Shown: positions 16,028-25,260 of the stretch, piece after piece
Position numbering within the stretch: the stretch's first letter is position 1
Layout of the letters: the number at the start of each line of letters is the position of its first letter
Source of the DNA: Corynebacterium lowii
Lineage (GTDB): Bacteria > Actinomycetota > Actinomycetes > Mycobacteriales > Mycobacteriaceae
Direction: 5' to 3'
Assembly (NCBI RefSeq): GCF_001412085.1
Contig: NZ_LKEV01000001.1
Coordinates: 124,001 to 188,000 of the forward strand
DNA: 64,000 nucleotides
The notes under the pieces: model-generated
Databases searched by the model: none
What the model was told of the DNA's origin: nothing
What the model saw: the letters and a program-made list of their open reading frames with translations, nothing else
Translations under genes and position numbers: made by a program

Positions 16028-17764
16028 TTAATGGCGTATCTTCTCGTAGCGGCTGGAACGCCCGGCGCCGCGGGCTTGGAGTACACCTTGCTCCACGAGG
16101 GCGTCGAGAGTGCGTTTGGCGGTATTGCGCGCGCTGCCGGTGAGCATGGCGAGGTCTCCGGTGGTGATGGAATCGTCCACCGCGAGCCAGGCCTGTACGG
16201 CGGCGCTTTGGTGTTCCTGCTCAGTGCTGAGGTAGGCGATGAGCGGATAGGCGCTTTCTGGGTCGTAGGCGCTTTTTACTAGATTACGGGCGGTGGAGCC
16301 CAGTATCCATACGTTTTTATGCCGCTGAATGAGAGGGCGCGTGTGCACCGTGGATTGCCGGGCTATTTCGAGGGCAGTCAATGCAGCCTCGCGGTCGGAT
16401 TGGAGCGCCTGGGCAAGAGAATCCTCGGTAATAAAAGGATCATGTAATAGCGCATTGAGAATAATGGCCACACGATAATCCTGCTGCCGCTGCACGGGCA
16501 TGATGGCGTGAACGCAATCCAAAACGGGAAAAACTGGCTGCCCGCCCCGCAAAATACACTCCACATAAGGCCCCTCTACCTGCGTAATCGAGGGTGGGCG
16601 GTGGCCGAGCACAATCATGTCCCGGTACATGCGGTCTACCCCCACGCCTTGCTTATCGACGAGCCCGATGGCGCGGAAGAGATCCGCCAGGGCGGGATAG
16701 CGGGCTTCCCTATTGCTGAGAATATTGCTCTGGTTCATCGCGCCGGGAAAAGCGCCGGGACTACGCACGGTGAGGGAACTATCGAGTTCCGTCCACCGCA
16801 CATCGGTGGGTTCAGAGCGGTACCAATCCCGGTGAATAATGCCGTTGAGCAGAGCCTCACGAATGGATTGTTCTGGAATACGGCGCAGATGCTCGTGGTG
16901 GAAACCGGTGCGCAAAGTAATAAAGGTGTTAAGAGCCTCTAGAGAACGCTCTACGAGGTCTAATTGTTCGAGGAGCGAGAACTCAGGAGGTGGAACCACC
17001 CGATTAATCACGGAGCCACCGGGGACGTCGAAAGCCGTAATTTCCAGCCCAGGGCGGCCGAGCGAACAGAAGAGTAATGCTCCGGCATGGGTGAGGCAAT
17101 CATCGGAGCGCAGGGCACCAATGCGGCGCAGCAATTCCGTGTCGGTGGATACCACGCCATCGCGTTCTAGCCAGCGCCGTGCGATAGAGAGGGCACCGGG
17201 GCGGGCATCTTTAACTCCCAGGTCGATGGCTTGGGCCATAGGGTCGGTGTGCGCGGCGGCGTCGCGGTGCTGCCACCACTGGGCGCGATCCACTGGTTTA
17301 CAAGAATCGCCCACGCGCCAACGCAATTGCCCGCCGGTGTTTTCCACGGGTTCGCGAGCCTCGGCCACGTAGATGATGAGGAGACGCAGGCCCTCAACGC
17401 TCGCTTCAACGATGTCCGGTGCAATAGTGATGGCGGAATAGATGCGTTGGCGCAGCCAATCAATGCTGAGTTCCGTGCCGATGATTTGGCCGGTTCTATC
17501 CTCCACACCCACAATCAGTGCTCCGCCACCGGGGGAATTAGCCATGCAGGCCACCTCATCGGCCAGTTTGGTGGCGGCGATGGGGTTGGTGGGATGGCCT
17601 GGCTCAATGGTGCCCTCCCTATTGCGGCGTCCGGCTTCTTCTTTGAAGTCCACTGCTTGGGTCTCGGTGGTGCGGTGGAGCCGCCCGTGTGAGGCCGTGG
17701 AGAGGAGGGCAGCCACCTGTTGCTCTAGCGATGAGCGGAGGGAGGTGCTGCGTGGTTGCGTCAT
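16028..17764 (-). CDS. AlbA_2 (Schlafen-like) ATP-binding/DNA-binding protein with C-terminal winged helix
   Basis: The 578-residue protein starts with a coiled N-terminus, then an AlbA_2 domain at about 30-160 (ETQAVDFKEEAGRR, LADEVACMANSPGGGALIVGVED). The middle region includes REALLNGIIHRDW, which resembles the GHKL-like C-terminal part of RecG-related HTH proteins. The end is a winged helix (GDLAMLTGSARNTAKRTLDALVEQGVL). Such proteins are annotated as putative transcriptional regulators and often occur in accessory regions, sometimes linked to defence. Its start lies just beside palindrome copy 2. Function unproven. Confidence 0.8.
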   Translation of the reverse strand: MTQPRSTSLRSSLEQQVAALLSTASHGRLHRTTETQAVDFKEEAGRRNREGTIEPGHPTNPIAATKLADEVACMANSPGGGALIVGVEDRTGQIIGTELSIDWLRQRIYSAITIAPDIVEASVEGLRLLIIYVAEAREPVENTGGQLRWRVGDSCKPVDRAQWWQHRDAAAHTDPMAQAIDLGVKDARPGALSIARRWLERDGVVSTDTELLRRIGALRSDDCLTHAGALLFCSLGRPGLEITAFDVPGGSVINRVVPPPEFSLLEQLDLVERSLEALNTFITLRTGFHHEHLRRIPEQSIREALLNGIIHRDWYRSEPTDVRWTELDSSLTVRSPGAFPGAMNQSNILSNREARYPALADLFRAIGLVDKQGVGVDRMYRDMIVLGHRPPSITQVEGPYVECILRGGQPVFPVLDCVHAIMPVQRQQDYRVAIILNALLHDPFITEDSLAQALQSDREAALTALEIARQSTVHTRPLIQRHKNVWILGSTARNLVKSAYDPESAYPLIAYLSTEQEHQSAAVQAWLAVDDSITTGDLAMLTGSARNTAKRTLDALVEQGVLQARGAGRSSRYEKIRH

Positions 17765-17783
17765 AGGGCCAGCGTAGCAGGGG

Positions 17784-17815
17784 ATTGATAGATTAAGGGG
17801 GTGGTTAATCTATCA
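17784..17815. repeat. Palindromic 32-bp repeat, copy 2
   Basis: ATTGATAGATTAAGGGGGTG, two bases, then TAATCTATCA; 30 of 32 bases match copy 1 at 15391. The arms extend to TTGATAGATTAA/TTAATCTATCAA here. It lies 20 bases ahead of the AlbA_2 start codon and after the stop of the membrane protein gene, so it could be an operator, a terminator or the boundary of an inserted cassette. Confidence 0.75.
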
Positions 17816-17834
17816 ATGCTGAGTCGGCCGGGTT

Positions 17835-18371
17835 TCAGCGAGATTTCTTTTTACCCTCCTCGAACAGTAAGACCCAGCCAGGGCCAAACAGGGCTACCAG
17901 CACTATTGATGTGAGCGGCATAGAGCTTGCTTGGGATAAGGCTTCTCGTTGGGCATCGTTGATAGCAACGAGCATGAGCCCTTGGTTAATGAGGAAGGCT
18001 GCGCCCACGGCTAATGACCACTTTGCTAAAAAGATGAGTTCCTCGCGCATCTTCGCACCAAAGGGCTTTTGAACTTTCGGTACTCTCTTCTTCCCAGAGC
18101 TCAAGTTACGGACTTTTTCATCGCACCACCTGATTAACCCTGGGCCGAGGATGATGCTAATACCTAAGTACAGGCCCACAAGTTGATGCTCGATGCCTGC
18201 GGGCTGGCCCGACCGGAGTTCTATGATGACCGCTATAAGCAAAGCAATATCTACTACTGGTACGGCTAAGAGGAGGAACTTGCTTGCGGTGGGCATGCGG
18301 AATACATAGCGGGCGACCATTCCAGCTATGACCAGAATCCAGAACAATGCTTCTGCGGCGAGGATAATCAT
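17835..18371 (-). CDS. Multi-span membrane protein of unknown function
   Basis: A 178-residue protein with about five hydrophobic spans: residues 1-23, 32-52, 68-85, 119-138 and 153-170. A basic loop (SSGKKRVPKVQKPFG) falls between the third and fourth, and a lysine-rich C-terminus (EEGKKKSR) closes it. The ATG at 18371 follows AAAGG. I do not recognise the family with certainty. Upstream of the AlbA_2 gene on the same strand, but a palindrome separates the two. Confidence 0.7.
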   Translation of the reverse strand: MIILAAEALFWILVIAGMVARYVFRMPTASKFLLLAVPVVDIALLIAVIIELRSGQPAGIEHQLVGLYLGISIILGPGLIRWCDEKVRNLSSGKKRVPKVQKPFGAKMREELIFLAKWSLAVGAAFLINQGLMLVAINDAQREALSQASSMPLTSIVLVALFGPGWVLLFEEGKKKSR

Positions 18372-18475
18372 GTGGGGCCTTTAGGATATTTCAGTATTAA
18401 TGAGGTTTCTCTGTAATTGTGCGCACTTATATCGGAAGGCATTGAGTAACAACGAAAAGGGCACAACCACCACCC

Positions 18476-19807
18476 CTACAAAACCCCTAAGAAGCGCCGT
18501 ACGAGGCGTCGATAAGCATGGACGGTGAGCCGCAAATCCTCCAGGTGCAGGTGTTCATCGTGGGAATGGAGCTGCTTATTGGCCTCCGCGAGGGTGCGCT
18601 CGCGGGCGTGGAGGGCAAAGCCGTAGCCCACCCCGCCCAGGCGGCGCGCAAAGCGGAGGTCGGAACCTCCGGTGGCGAGCACCGGCACCACCTCTGCCTG
18701 CGGAAACTCCTCGTGAATGGTCTCCACCATCGCCTCCCACAGCGGCCCGGACGCGGGCGATTCGGTGGCGGGCTCGGTGATGAGGTGTTCGATGCGCACT
18801 TGCTCGGCGAGGTCGCCCAGGGCCTCGCGCAGCACGGCGTCGATAGCCTCCTGGGTGGTGCCGGGCAGGGGGCGAATGTCCATGTCCAGCCAGGCGTGGG
18901 AGGGCAGAACGTTGATGGGGCCGCCCGCTCGTAGCGCTGTCTGGGCGAAGGTGTTGTGGGAGAAAGCCTGGGCATAGGCGGCAAGATCGCCAAAGACCTC
19001 GTAATTCCCCGTGCCGTCCAGTAGCGCGTGCTCGGTGGCGGGGTCAAAGCGGAAGGCCTGCACGAAGCCGCGCCATACCGCGTTATCCGTCACTGGGGGT
19101 TCGGCGGCGGCGATGCGGCGGGCTACCTCGCCAATCTTCACGATTGCGGAATCTTTGCCGTGCGGGGTGGAGCCGTGCCCGGCGTCGCCCGTCACGTGCA
19201 GGCGGCGCTGCGCCGCGCCCTTCTCGCCCACATTAATCACCACGGCGTCGGAACTATCGGCGGTGGGCAGGTGGGAACCGCCCGTTTCGGAAAGGCAGTT
19301 GCGCCAGCTAAAAGCCTCCGGCTCGTGCTGGGCAATCCACCCCGCGCCCAGGCCGCCGCGGGCCTCCTCATCGGCTAGCGCCACGAAGGTCAGCGTTCCG
19401 CGCGCCCCGCCCGCGCGGGCAACCTCCCTGGTCACGGCCGCCATCGTGGCGGTGATAAAGAGCATGTCCATCGCGCCGCGCCCGTAAATCTTGCCGTCGA
19501 TAATCTCCGCCCCAAAGGGCGGCACGCTCCACTGCGGCTCATCCACCGGCACCACGTCAATGTGGCCGAGCAGGGTCAGCGGTTCGGCTGCGGGATCGCT
19601 GCCCTCCACGCTAAAAGCTATCGACGTCCTCCCAGGGTGCGGCTCGAAGCGGCGCACCGCCACCCCGCTCCCGGCGAAGAAGCGCTCCAGGCTTTCCACG
19701 TTGCGAATCTCCTGGCCGGAGTCCGCCGTGAGGTCATTGACGCAGGCGTTGCGGATCAGTTCTTGGAGCAGGGCGAGGGTGTCATCGTAGAGGGACATGG
19801 GTTCCAT
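18476..19807 (-). CDS. M20-family metallopeptidase
   Basis: The 443-residue cytoplasmic enzyme belongs to the ArgE/DapE/CPG2 group, which uses two zinc ions to hydrolyse peptides or acylated amino acids. Zinc-site motifs: TLLGHIDVVP with His and Asp, then GRGAMDMLF, and LADEEARGGLGAGW with the catalytic Glu pair. A lid domain (INVLPSHAWLDMDIRPLPG) follows. Substrate cannot be assigned. The ATG at 19807 lacks a strong SD; MSLYDD at 19798 is an alternative. The C-terminal codons include a copy of the 13-mer (18505-18517). Confidence 0.88.
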   Translation of the reverse strand: MEPMSLYDDTLALLQELIRNACVNDLTADSGQEIRNVESLERFFAGSGVAVRRFEPHPGRTSIAFSVEGSDPAAEPLTLLGHIDVVPVDEPQWSVPPFGAEIIDGKIYGRGAMDMLFITATMAAVTREVARAGGARGTLTFVALADEEARGGLGAGWIAQHEPEAFSWRNCLSETGGSHLPTADSSDAVVINVGEKGAAQRRLHVTGDAGHGSTPHGKDSAIVKIGEVARRIAAAEPPVTDNAVWRGFVQAFRFDPATEHALLDGTGNYEVFGDLAAYAQAFSHNTFAQTALRAGGPINVLPSHAWLDMDIRPLPGTTQEAIDAVLREALGDLAEQVRIEHLITEPATESPASGPLWEAMVETIHEEFPQAEVVPVLATGGSDLRFARRLGGVGYGFALHARERTLAEANKQLHSHDEHLHLEDLRLTVHAYRRLVRRFLGVL

Positions 19808-19866
19808 TATGGGGGAGAGGGGTAAGGTTTATATGTTCATGGTGAAAATAAGAAAGGATTGAGCCA

Positions 19867-20235
19867 ATGGAAATGTCCGCTATTACTGAATGGACCCTCC
19901 ACTCGGAGACCCCCATTCCCCAGGACGTCACGGAACTTCTGGTTCCGGGCGAGGAGGCTGTGGTGGCCTTCACGACCTTCCGTGATGCCGCGATTTTCAC
20001 CACCAAGCGGCTCATCGTGCGCGATGCCCAGGGTCTGCGTGGCAAAAAGGTGGAGGTCTACTCGCTGCCGTATAGCTCCATCAACATGTGGTCCACAGAG
20101 AACGCGGGCACCCTGGACATGAACGCCGAGGTGGAACTGTGGACGCGCGCCGGGAAGGTGAAAATTAAAATCGGGCGCGGGCTCGACGTGCGCCGCCTGG
20201 ATAATCTCATCGCGCGCTGCGTGTTGGGGGGTTAG
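19867..20235 (+). CDS. Bacterial PH-domain protein
   Basis: The 122-residue protein resembles the bPH_1 (DUF1696) family: EELLVPGEEAVVAF, DAAIFTTKRLIVRD, KKVEVYSLPYSSINMWSTENAG, and MNAEVELWTRAGKVKIKI. It is a single beta-barrel domain with a final helix. These proteins are common and their role is unknown; some bind membranes or partners. AAGGA lies nine bases ahead of the ATG. Divergent from the M20 gene, convergent with a lipoprotein gene that it overlaps by four bases. Confidence 0.85.
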   Translation: MEMSAITEWTLHSETPIPQDVTELLVPGEEAVVAFTTFRDAAIFTTKRLIVRDAQGLRGKKVEVYSLPYSSINMWSTENAGTLDMNAEVELWTRAGKVKIKIGRGLDVRRLDNLIARCVLGG

Positions 20236-20609
20236 GTAGCCATCTCTTCCGGCAGGGGAGGAAGTTTAGGCCCCTCTGTTGCAGGGTTGGGGCTGTAGCC
20301 GGCGCCACCGTCCCCGCCATCGCCATACACGGAATCTCCGCCTCTTCCGCCGCTCTGCCCAGGTTCCGTGGCGTCGGCACCATCGCCGCCATCTTGCCCG
20401 GGCTCGGTGGCATCGGTGCCGTCGGGAGCGTGTGGCGGGCGGCTAGTTATAGGCTCGTTCGCCGGGCTACTCGACGCCGCGGGGCTCGGCGTTGCTAGTT
20501 CCGGGGCCGTCGTGAAGGTGGGTGCTGGCGATTCTTCGGAGTCGCTGCTGCAACCCACCAGTGCGAGGGTGCAGAGGGTTGTGCCGATGAGGGCCATGCG
20601 GGTTTTCAT
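20232..20609 (-). CDS. Low-complexity lipoprotein
   Basis: The 125-residue protein begins MKTRMALIGTTLCTLALVGC, a lipoprotein signal with lipobox LVGC. The mature chain is disordered: Ser/Pro/Ala/Thr-rich, then two imperfect ATEPGQDGGDGAD-type repeats and glycine-rich sequence, ending PKLPPLPEEMAT. The ATG at 20609 is chosen because it starts the signal peptide; the longer frame adds a non-signal stretch. No function can be inferred; it may be a surface-exposed or spacer protein. Confidence 0.7.
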   Translation of the reverse strand: MKTRMALIGTTLCTLALVGCSSDSEESPAPTFTTAPELATPSPAASSSPANEPITSRPPHAPDGTDATEPGQDGGDGADATEPGQSGGRGGDSVYGDGGDGGAGYSPNPATEGPKLPPLPEEMAT

Positions 20610-20749
20610 GCTGTCCTTATAGATAGGGGTCAGTTGCCCCCACCATAGAGGATATGGGCGACACATGCAGGAAAATAATCGCGTTGCATCACTAGGGTAT
20701 GCTCTGTTTAACCCGGTGAGGAACCCTGCCGAGCGTATAGGCTTTCAGC

Positions 20750-21196
20750 ATGGCAGACGGAATAATTTGCGTCGTGTACGCACATTTTCCCGATACGCGC
20801 GAGCCTCTGGCTGCCTTTGTGGAAACGGAGGATGAGGCGCGCGCACTCGATCAGGAACTTCGCGCCCAAGGTGAGGGAACCTATGGGTTTTGGGAGGACT
20901 TTCCCATCCAAGGGCCGCCTCCAGGAGAGGTTCTCTATGGGCTCTTTATGGGTGATGTAAAAACGACCACGGAGGTTTATCCGTGGGCGGGCGATCCCTT
21001 GTGTGAGGGTATTTTCAGCACCTACCAGGATGCGGAACGGGCAACTCGCCCTAAAGATGAAAGAGAAGCACGCCAGTGGGCGAATCAAGGCCGTCGCCCG
21101 CTGTACGTCCTCCCCTTCCGTCCCGGCTGGAAGCGCGATGTTTTCTTCGAGGGCGGCGTGCCCTGGCCGCCCGATGGGGACTACGGGAAGTCCTAG
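20750..21196 (+). CDS. Hypothetical cytoplasmic protein
   Basis: A 148-residue protein without signal or membrane segments. It is acidic and rich in aromatic residues (YGFWEDFPIQGPPPGEVLYGLFMGDV, WKRDVFFEGGVPWPP). The start MADGIICVVYAHFPD lies 50 bases after a -10-like TATGCT. Codon use matches neighbours. I do not recognise a family. It overlaps the convergent peptide transporter gene by four bases. Confidence 0.65.
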   Translation: MADGIICVVYAHFPDTREPLAAFVETEDEARALDQELRAQGEGTYGFWEDFPIQGPPPGEVLYGLFMGDVKTTTEVYPWAGDPLCEGIFSTYQDAERATRPKDEREARQWANQGRRPLYVLPFRPGWKRDVFFEGGVPWPPDGDYGKS

Positions 21197-22698
21197 CGCA
21201 CGTCGATAAACTTCCGCACCACCCACTTGCGCAGCGCAATAAGTACCACGCCGAGGGCGATGGCCACTCCGGCCGTGGTGAGGAAGAAGGTGCGTTCGGC
21301 CTCCGCGCCCGTCTCCATTGCGGACTCATAGAGGGACCCCAGTGACCCGGAGAGCGAGGTGCCCATCGCTATGGCCATGAGCCACACGGCGAACATGCGG
21401 GACTTAAAGGCCTGCGGGGCCACCTTGGTGGCTAGGGAGTTGCCCACGGGGGAGAGCAGGAGTTCGCCCATCGTGAAGAGGAAGAGCAGCGCCACGATGA
21501 TGAGCAGTGGGGTGGAATTGGGCTCGCCTCCGGCATAGGGCAGGAAGAGGAAGAGCGAGGCGCCGATGATGAGGTTGGCCACGCCGAACTTCACGGAGCT
21601 GGACCACTGCCGGGAGCCCAGCTTTGTCCACATCGCGGCGAATACGCCGGAGAACACGATGATGAAGAAGGGGTTGATGGATTGCACCTGGTTGGGCTCT
21701 ATATTGAAGCTCAACGCTCCTAACCGGCCAAAGTCCAGGTTCACACTGAGATTCACCCTAGTATCCGTATAGAGCGTGAGGATGGTGAATTGCGATTGGA
21801 AGATGGCAAAGAACATCACGCAGCCCAGCAGAATGGGCAGGTAGCCGACGAGCCGGGAGCGTTCCTCTGCCGTGGTCAAGGGGGAGAGGAACATCTGCAC
21901 CATGAGCACCACGGCGATGATGCCGGCGGTGGCCGTGATAATCAGGGCGAGCTTATCCAGGCCGACGATGCCGGTGGCAAAGAGTGCCACCACGGCTGCG
22001 ATACCCACCAGGGCGCTCAGGCCCCAGCGTAGGTATTGTTCGCGCGGCAGGGGGTTGGGCACCACGGAGCTGCGGGCGGCCAGGGTGCTCTTGCGCATGG
22101 CGATGTACTGGGTGAGCCCCAGGGCCATGCCGATGGCCGCAAGCGCAAAGCCCCAGTGGAAGCCGCCCATGCTGCGGGCTTCGCCGGTGAGCAGGGGGCC
22201 AAAGAGTGCGCCGATATTCACGCCCATGTAGAACAGCGAGAACCCGGCGTCGCGCTTGGGGTCCTGGCGGGTGTAGAGGTCGCCTAGCACCACCTGGGAG
22301 GCGGTTTTCACGCCGCCGGAGCCCACGGCAATAGAGACGAGTCCCAGGGTGAGCCCGGCGTAGCCGGGGATGACGGCCAGGAGAATGTGGCCCGCCATGA
22401 CCAGGATGGCGGAGAAGAGCAGGGTGCGTTCAGGCCCCAGGATCCTATCGCTGATGAAGGCCGCCGCCACGGAGGTGATGTACACGAAGCCGCCGTAGGC
22501 GCCCACGAGGGAGAGTGCGGTGCCGCGCTCCATGCCCAGGCCGCCGTCGGAAACGGCGTAATACAGGTAATACCCCAGGATGGTCACCATGCCGTAGTAG
22601 CTAAAGCGCTCCCACATCTCGATGCCAAAGAGGTTGGCCAGGCCCCAGGGGTGACCAAAGAAAGTGCGGGTCTTGCCGCCGCCTGCCGTAGTGCTCAT
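21193..22698 (-). CDS. POT-family proton-dependent oligopeptide transporter
   Basis: A 501-residue membrane protein with about 14 spans. It imports di- and tripeptides with protons. Evidence is the POT signature near the N-terminus, EMWERFSYYGM (E-x-x-E-R-F-x-Y-Y), which carries the proton-coupling glutamates, and the FSLFYMGVNIGALFGPLL segment of the PTR2 family. The length fits DtpA/DtpT transporters. The gene is monocistronic on the minus strand. An M20 peptidase gene nearby may process imported peptides, although the two are not in one operon. Confidence 0.92.
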   Translation of the reverse strand: MSTTAGGGKTRTFFGHPWGLANLFGIEMWERFSYYGMVTILGYYLYYAVSDGGLGMERGTALSLVGAYGGFVYITSVAAAFISDRILGPERTLLFSAILVMAGHILLAVIPGYAGLTLGLVSIAVGSGGVKTASQVVLGDLYTRQDPKRDAGFSLFYMGVNIGALFGPLLTGEARSMGGFHWGFALAAIGMALGLTQYIAMRKSTLAARSSVVPNPLPREQYLRWGLSALVGIAAVVALFATGIVGLDKLALIITATAGIIAVVLMVQMFLSPLTTAEERSRLVGYLPILLGCVMFFAIFQSQFTILTLYTDTRVNLSVNLDFGRLGALSFNIEPNQVQSINPFFIIVFSGVFAAMWTKLGSRQWSSSVKFGVANLIIGASLFLFLPYAGGEPNSTPLLIIVALLFLFTMGELLLSPVGNSLATKVAPQAFKSRMFAVWLMAIAMGTSLSGSLGSLYESAMETGAEAERTFFLTTAGVAIALGVVLIALRKWVVRKFIDVR

Positions 22699-22802
22699 GG
22701 GGATTATTGTGGGAGAGTTCGTGGGAGTTCCCTAATTATCCGGGCATTATGTGATCTTTCTCTCTGCGCTTTGCGCTGGGATAACACGCTACCCTCGCAG
22801 AT

Positions 22803-24197
22803 ATGGAACACATGGCCTCAGTGGAGCACGCCGTCGAACGCCTCATAGAGCTTTACGACGCCGCCACGGCGCGCGCAGCAGAAATCTTTGCGGTGGGGGA
22901 TTACGAGGCCTACCGGGAGGTGACGTACCCACGCCTAGAGGTGGAAGTGAAACAGTGGCGTCCCATCGACCGCCGCGCGCCCTTCGGGTACGTGGACGAG
23001 GCCGGGCGCTATGGGGCGGAACTGACCAAGCCGCACCTTTTGCGCGGATACCTGGTGGAGCAACTGAGCAGCCTCACGCAGAACTATCCCTGCGAGGTGT
23101 ATGTGGGGGCGTCGGAAACGCGGATACCGCCGGAGTACATACGTGGACTGGAAAATGTGGACGAGGCGCGCCGGGCGGGCGACCTGGGGGACGCGGTGCC
23201 GCGCCCTTCGCTCGACGAGGTGGACGATGGGATCGTCGATAGCAATTGGGAGGCCTTTCACGCGCCGGTGAAGCCGCTCTTTCACTTTGGCCCGCAGCGC
23301 TGCGATCTCGCCTGCGCGCGCATTGAGCATTACACCGGCATTGCCCCGGAGAGCCTGCAAAAGTACATTCTTTTTACCAATTACCCCATGCACACCAGCG
23401 AGTTCGTGGATTTTGGCCTGCGGCAACTGGGGCAGCCCGGCTCGCGCTACACGGAACTGGTGCTGCCCAACGGGCAGCGGGCGACGTCCCCGGAGCAAAC
23501 GGTGGATAAGACCTCCGCGAACCAGATGCCGCGCTATGACCTCTGCACCGCCGTGGGCGATGGAATCAGCATGATTAATATTGGCGTAGGCCCCTCCAAC
23601 GCCAAGACCATTACCGATTGCCTGGCCGTGCTGCGCCCGGAGGCGTGGATCATGATTGGCCATTGCGCCGGGCTGGACGGGCGCATGCGCATGGGCGACC
23701 TCATTCTGGGCAACGCCTACCAGCGCGAGGATCACGTGATGGACGGGTGCATCCCCCGCGACGTGCCCATTCCCGCCGTGCCGGAGGTGCAGCGCGCGCT
23801 CGAATCGAGCGTGAATGAGATTTACGGGGGCGATCACTCGCTGATGCGCACCGGCACGGTGCTCTCCACCGATGACCGCAACTGGGAATGGCACACTACC
23901 CGCGAACTCTGGGACTGGCTGCGCGGCTCCACCGCCGTGGCGGTGGACATGGAATCGTGCACCCTGGCGGCTAACGGCTACCGCTACCGCGTGCCCTATG
24001 GCACCTTGCTCAGCGTCTCCGACCTACCCCTGCACGCCGTGCCCAAGTTACCCGCTCAGGCGCAGGCCTTTTATTCCTCCTCCAAGGAGGCGCACGTGAT
24101 GTGTGCGGTGCGGGCGATGGAGTACCTGGCCCAGGACCCCGAGCGGCTGCGCACCCGCAAACTGCGGCGCACGATTGGGGAGGTGCCGTTGAGGTAG
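22803..24197 (+). CDS. amn: AMP nucleosidase
   Basis: A 464-residue enzyme that splits AMP into adenine and ribose 5-phosphate, adjusting adenylate pools. The N-terminal domain is typical of AMP nucleosidases (PRLEVEVKQWRPIDRRAPFGYV), and the C-terminal two thirds is a nucleoside-phosphorylase-like domain (MINIGVGPSNAKTITDCLAVLRPEAWIMIGHCAGL, AVDMESCTLAANGYRYRVPYGTLLSVSDLPLH). The length is close to the E. coli enzyme. Two start codons are possible (22803, 22812). Stands alone with a short intergenic region before it. Confidence 0.92.
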   Translation: MEHMASVEHAVERLIELYDAATARAAEIFAVGDYEAYREVTYPRLEVEVKQWRPIDRRAPFGYVDEAGRYGAELTKPHLLRGYLVEQLSSLTQNYPCEVYVGASETRIPPEYIRGLENVDEARRAGDLGDAVPRPSLDEVDDGIVDSNWEAFHAPVKPLFHFGPQRCDLACARIEHYTGIAPESLQKYILFTNYPMHTSEFVDFGLRQLGQPGSRYTELVLPNGQRATSPEQTVDKTSANQMPRYDLCTAVGDGISMINIGVGPSNAKTITDCLAVLRPEAWIMIGHCAGLDGRMRMGDLILGNAYQREDHVMDGCIPRDVPIPAVPEVQRALESSVNEIYGGDHSLMRTGTVLSTDDRNWEWHTTRELWDWLRGSTAVAVDMESCTLAANGYRYRVPYGTLLSVSDLPLHAVPKLPAQAQAFYSSSKEAHVMCAVRAMEYLAQDPERLRTRKLRRTIGEVPLR

Positions 24198-24285
24198 GGG
24201 GTAGGTGGCGCTACTTGGCTACTGGCTGGCTACGGGTGAATGGGGACTTTTCTTACTTGCAGGGCTGGCCTCTTAAATCCTAAGT

Positions 24286-24462
24286 TTAGGATGTGCGAGG
24301 GCGAGTTTTCTTTTTTAAGCTAAATCCAAAGATGTCGCTCCAAAGAAAACCGGGTTTATCCTGACGATCGAGCTCGTCATACATAGCCATCAGATTATCG
24401 AGTTCTTCTAGCTCGTGTGGGGTGAGTGAATCATTATTTTCCATATCTGGAGTTGATGTCAT
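24286..24462 (-). CDS. Small acidic protein, unknown
   Basis: A 58-residue product beginning MTSTPDMENND, with a Leu/Glu-rich helical centre (LTPHELEELDNLMAMYDELDRQ) and a basic end (LKKKTRPRTS). The ATG at 24462 is decided by AAAGGAGG nine bases upstream; the longer frame from 24498 would leave that SD inside the gene. It lies 46 bp downstream of the two-span membrane protein gene, probably in one operon. No family recognised. Confidence 0.6.
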   Translation of the reverse strand: MTSTPDMENNDSLTPHELEELDNLMAMYDELDRQDKPGFLWSDIFGFSLKKKTRPRTS

Positions 24463-24508
24463 AGCCTGTCGCCTCCTTTGGTATTCTTGTTGCACCACAG
24501 TCTACTCT

Positions 24509-25003
24509 TCATTCACGGTGTGTTCGCTGCCGTACTGTGCGGTCGCTAATCTTGTAGCGGCGAACAATCCTGGTCAGACGCTTGCGTTCCCCGCCCTGAG
24601 CCTCCTCGAGCGCCTTCTTAAGGTTTCCCTTCTCAGCGTGATGCTCTAGTATGCAGCGCGTGCGATGTTCCATGACCGATCGTTGAAAATATTTGTCACC
24701 ACGTAGCCACCGCCGCTCCTCTAAGAGGCCGCGATAAATGCGGCCAAGCATCAACCAATCTGGGTTATCATTACTTTCTTGTTCTATTGTCCATTCAAAG
24801 CGTTTCCACCACTCTGTGCGGTTATCTGATAGTATTTTCCACCAGAACGCTAATATTGCAGGCCCTATGGTGAAAATACCAACCAAAACCCTCATGCGAT
24901 CAGGAACATCCCCCACATTAAATATAAATATCGCCGCTACTATGGCAATAAGTGGAGTGATTATCGCCCCGTACGCCCACCAGGAGAGTCTAAACCCTTG
25001 CAT
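24509..25003 (-). CDS. Two-span membrane protein with basic cytoplasmic domain, unknown
   Basis: A 164-residue protein with two hydrophobic segments at about 10-28 and 40-56, then an extended charged domain of about 105 residues rich in Arg, Lys and Glu (LEHHAEKGNLKKALEEAQGGERKRLTRIVRRYK is its helical centre). GGGGGAAGG precedes the ATG at 25003. Base composition is lower in GC than the flanking amn and enoyl-CoA hydratase genes, which hints at transfer. Together with the small protein downstream it forms an orphan pair without recognisable homologues. Confidence 0.65.
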   Translation of the reverse strand: MQGFRLSWWAYGAIITPLIAIVAAIFIFNVGDVPDRMRVLVGIFTIGPAILAFWWKILSDNRTEWWKRFEWTIEQESNDNPDWLMLGRIYRGLLEERRWLRGDKYFQRSVMEHRTRCILEHHAEKGNLKKALEEAQGGERKRLTRIVRRYKISDRTVRQRTHRE

Positions 25004-25260
25004 GGAACCTTCCCCCTAAAAAGTATCCTTGCTAAGAAGGTACCTCAGTGGAAGGGGGTTCACAAGATAATTCCCCTCGCCAAAATGGTACTCATCAGGG
25101 TTGGAACTGATGGTGACCCTAAGAGAGATCCAGCCCGCACTCCGGTAAGGCCAGAGGCAGGCTGAACTGTTGCCGTCAACCCTAGCCGCAGCCCGAACCC
25201 GCCACAATTCCCCGCGCCACACCTCCGCAGCCCCTACACTTGGCAGCCAAGGAGGAAAAC

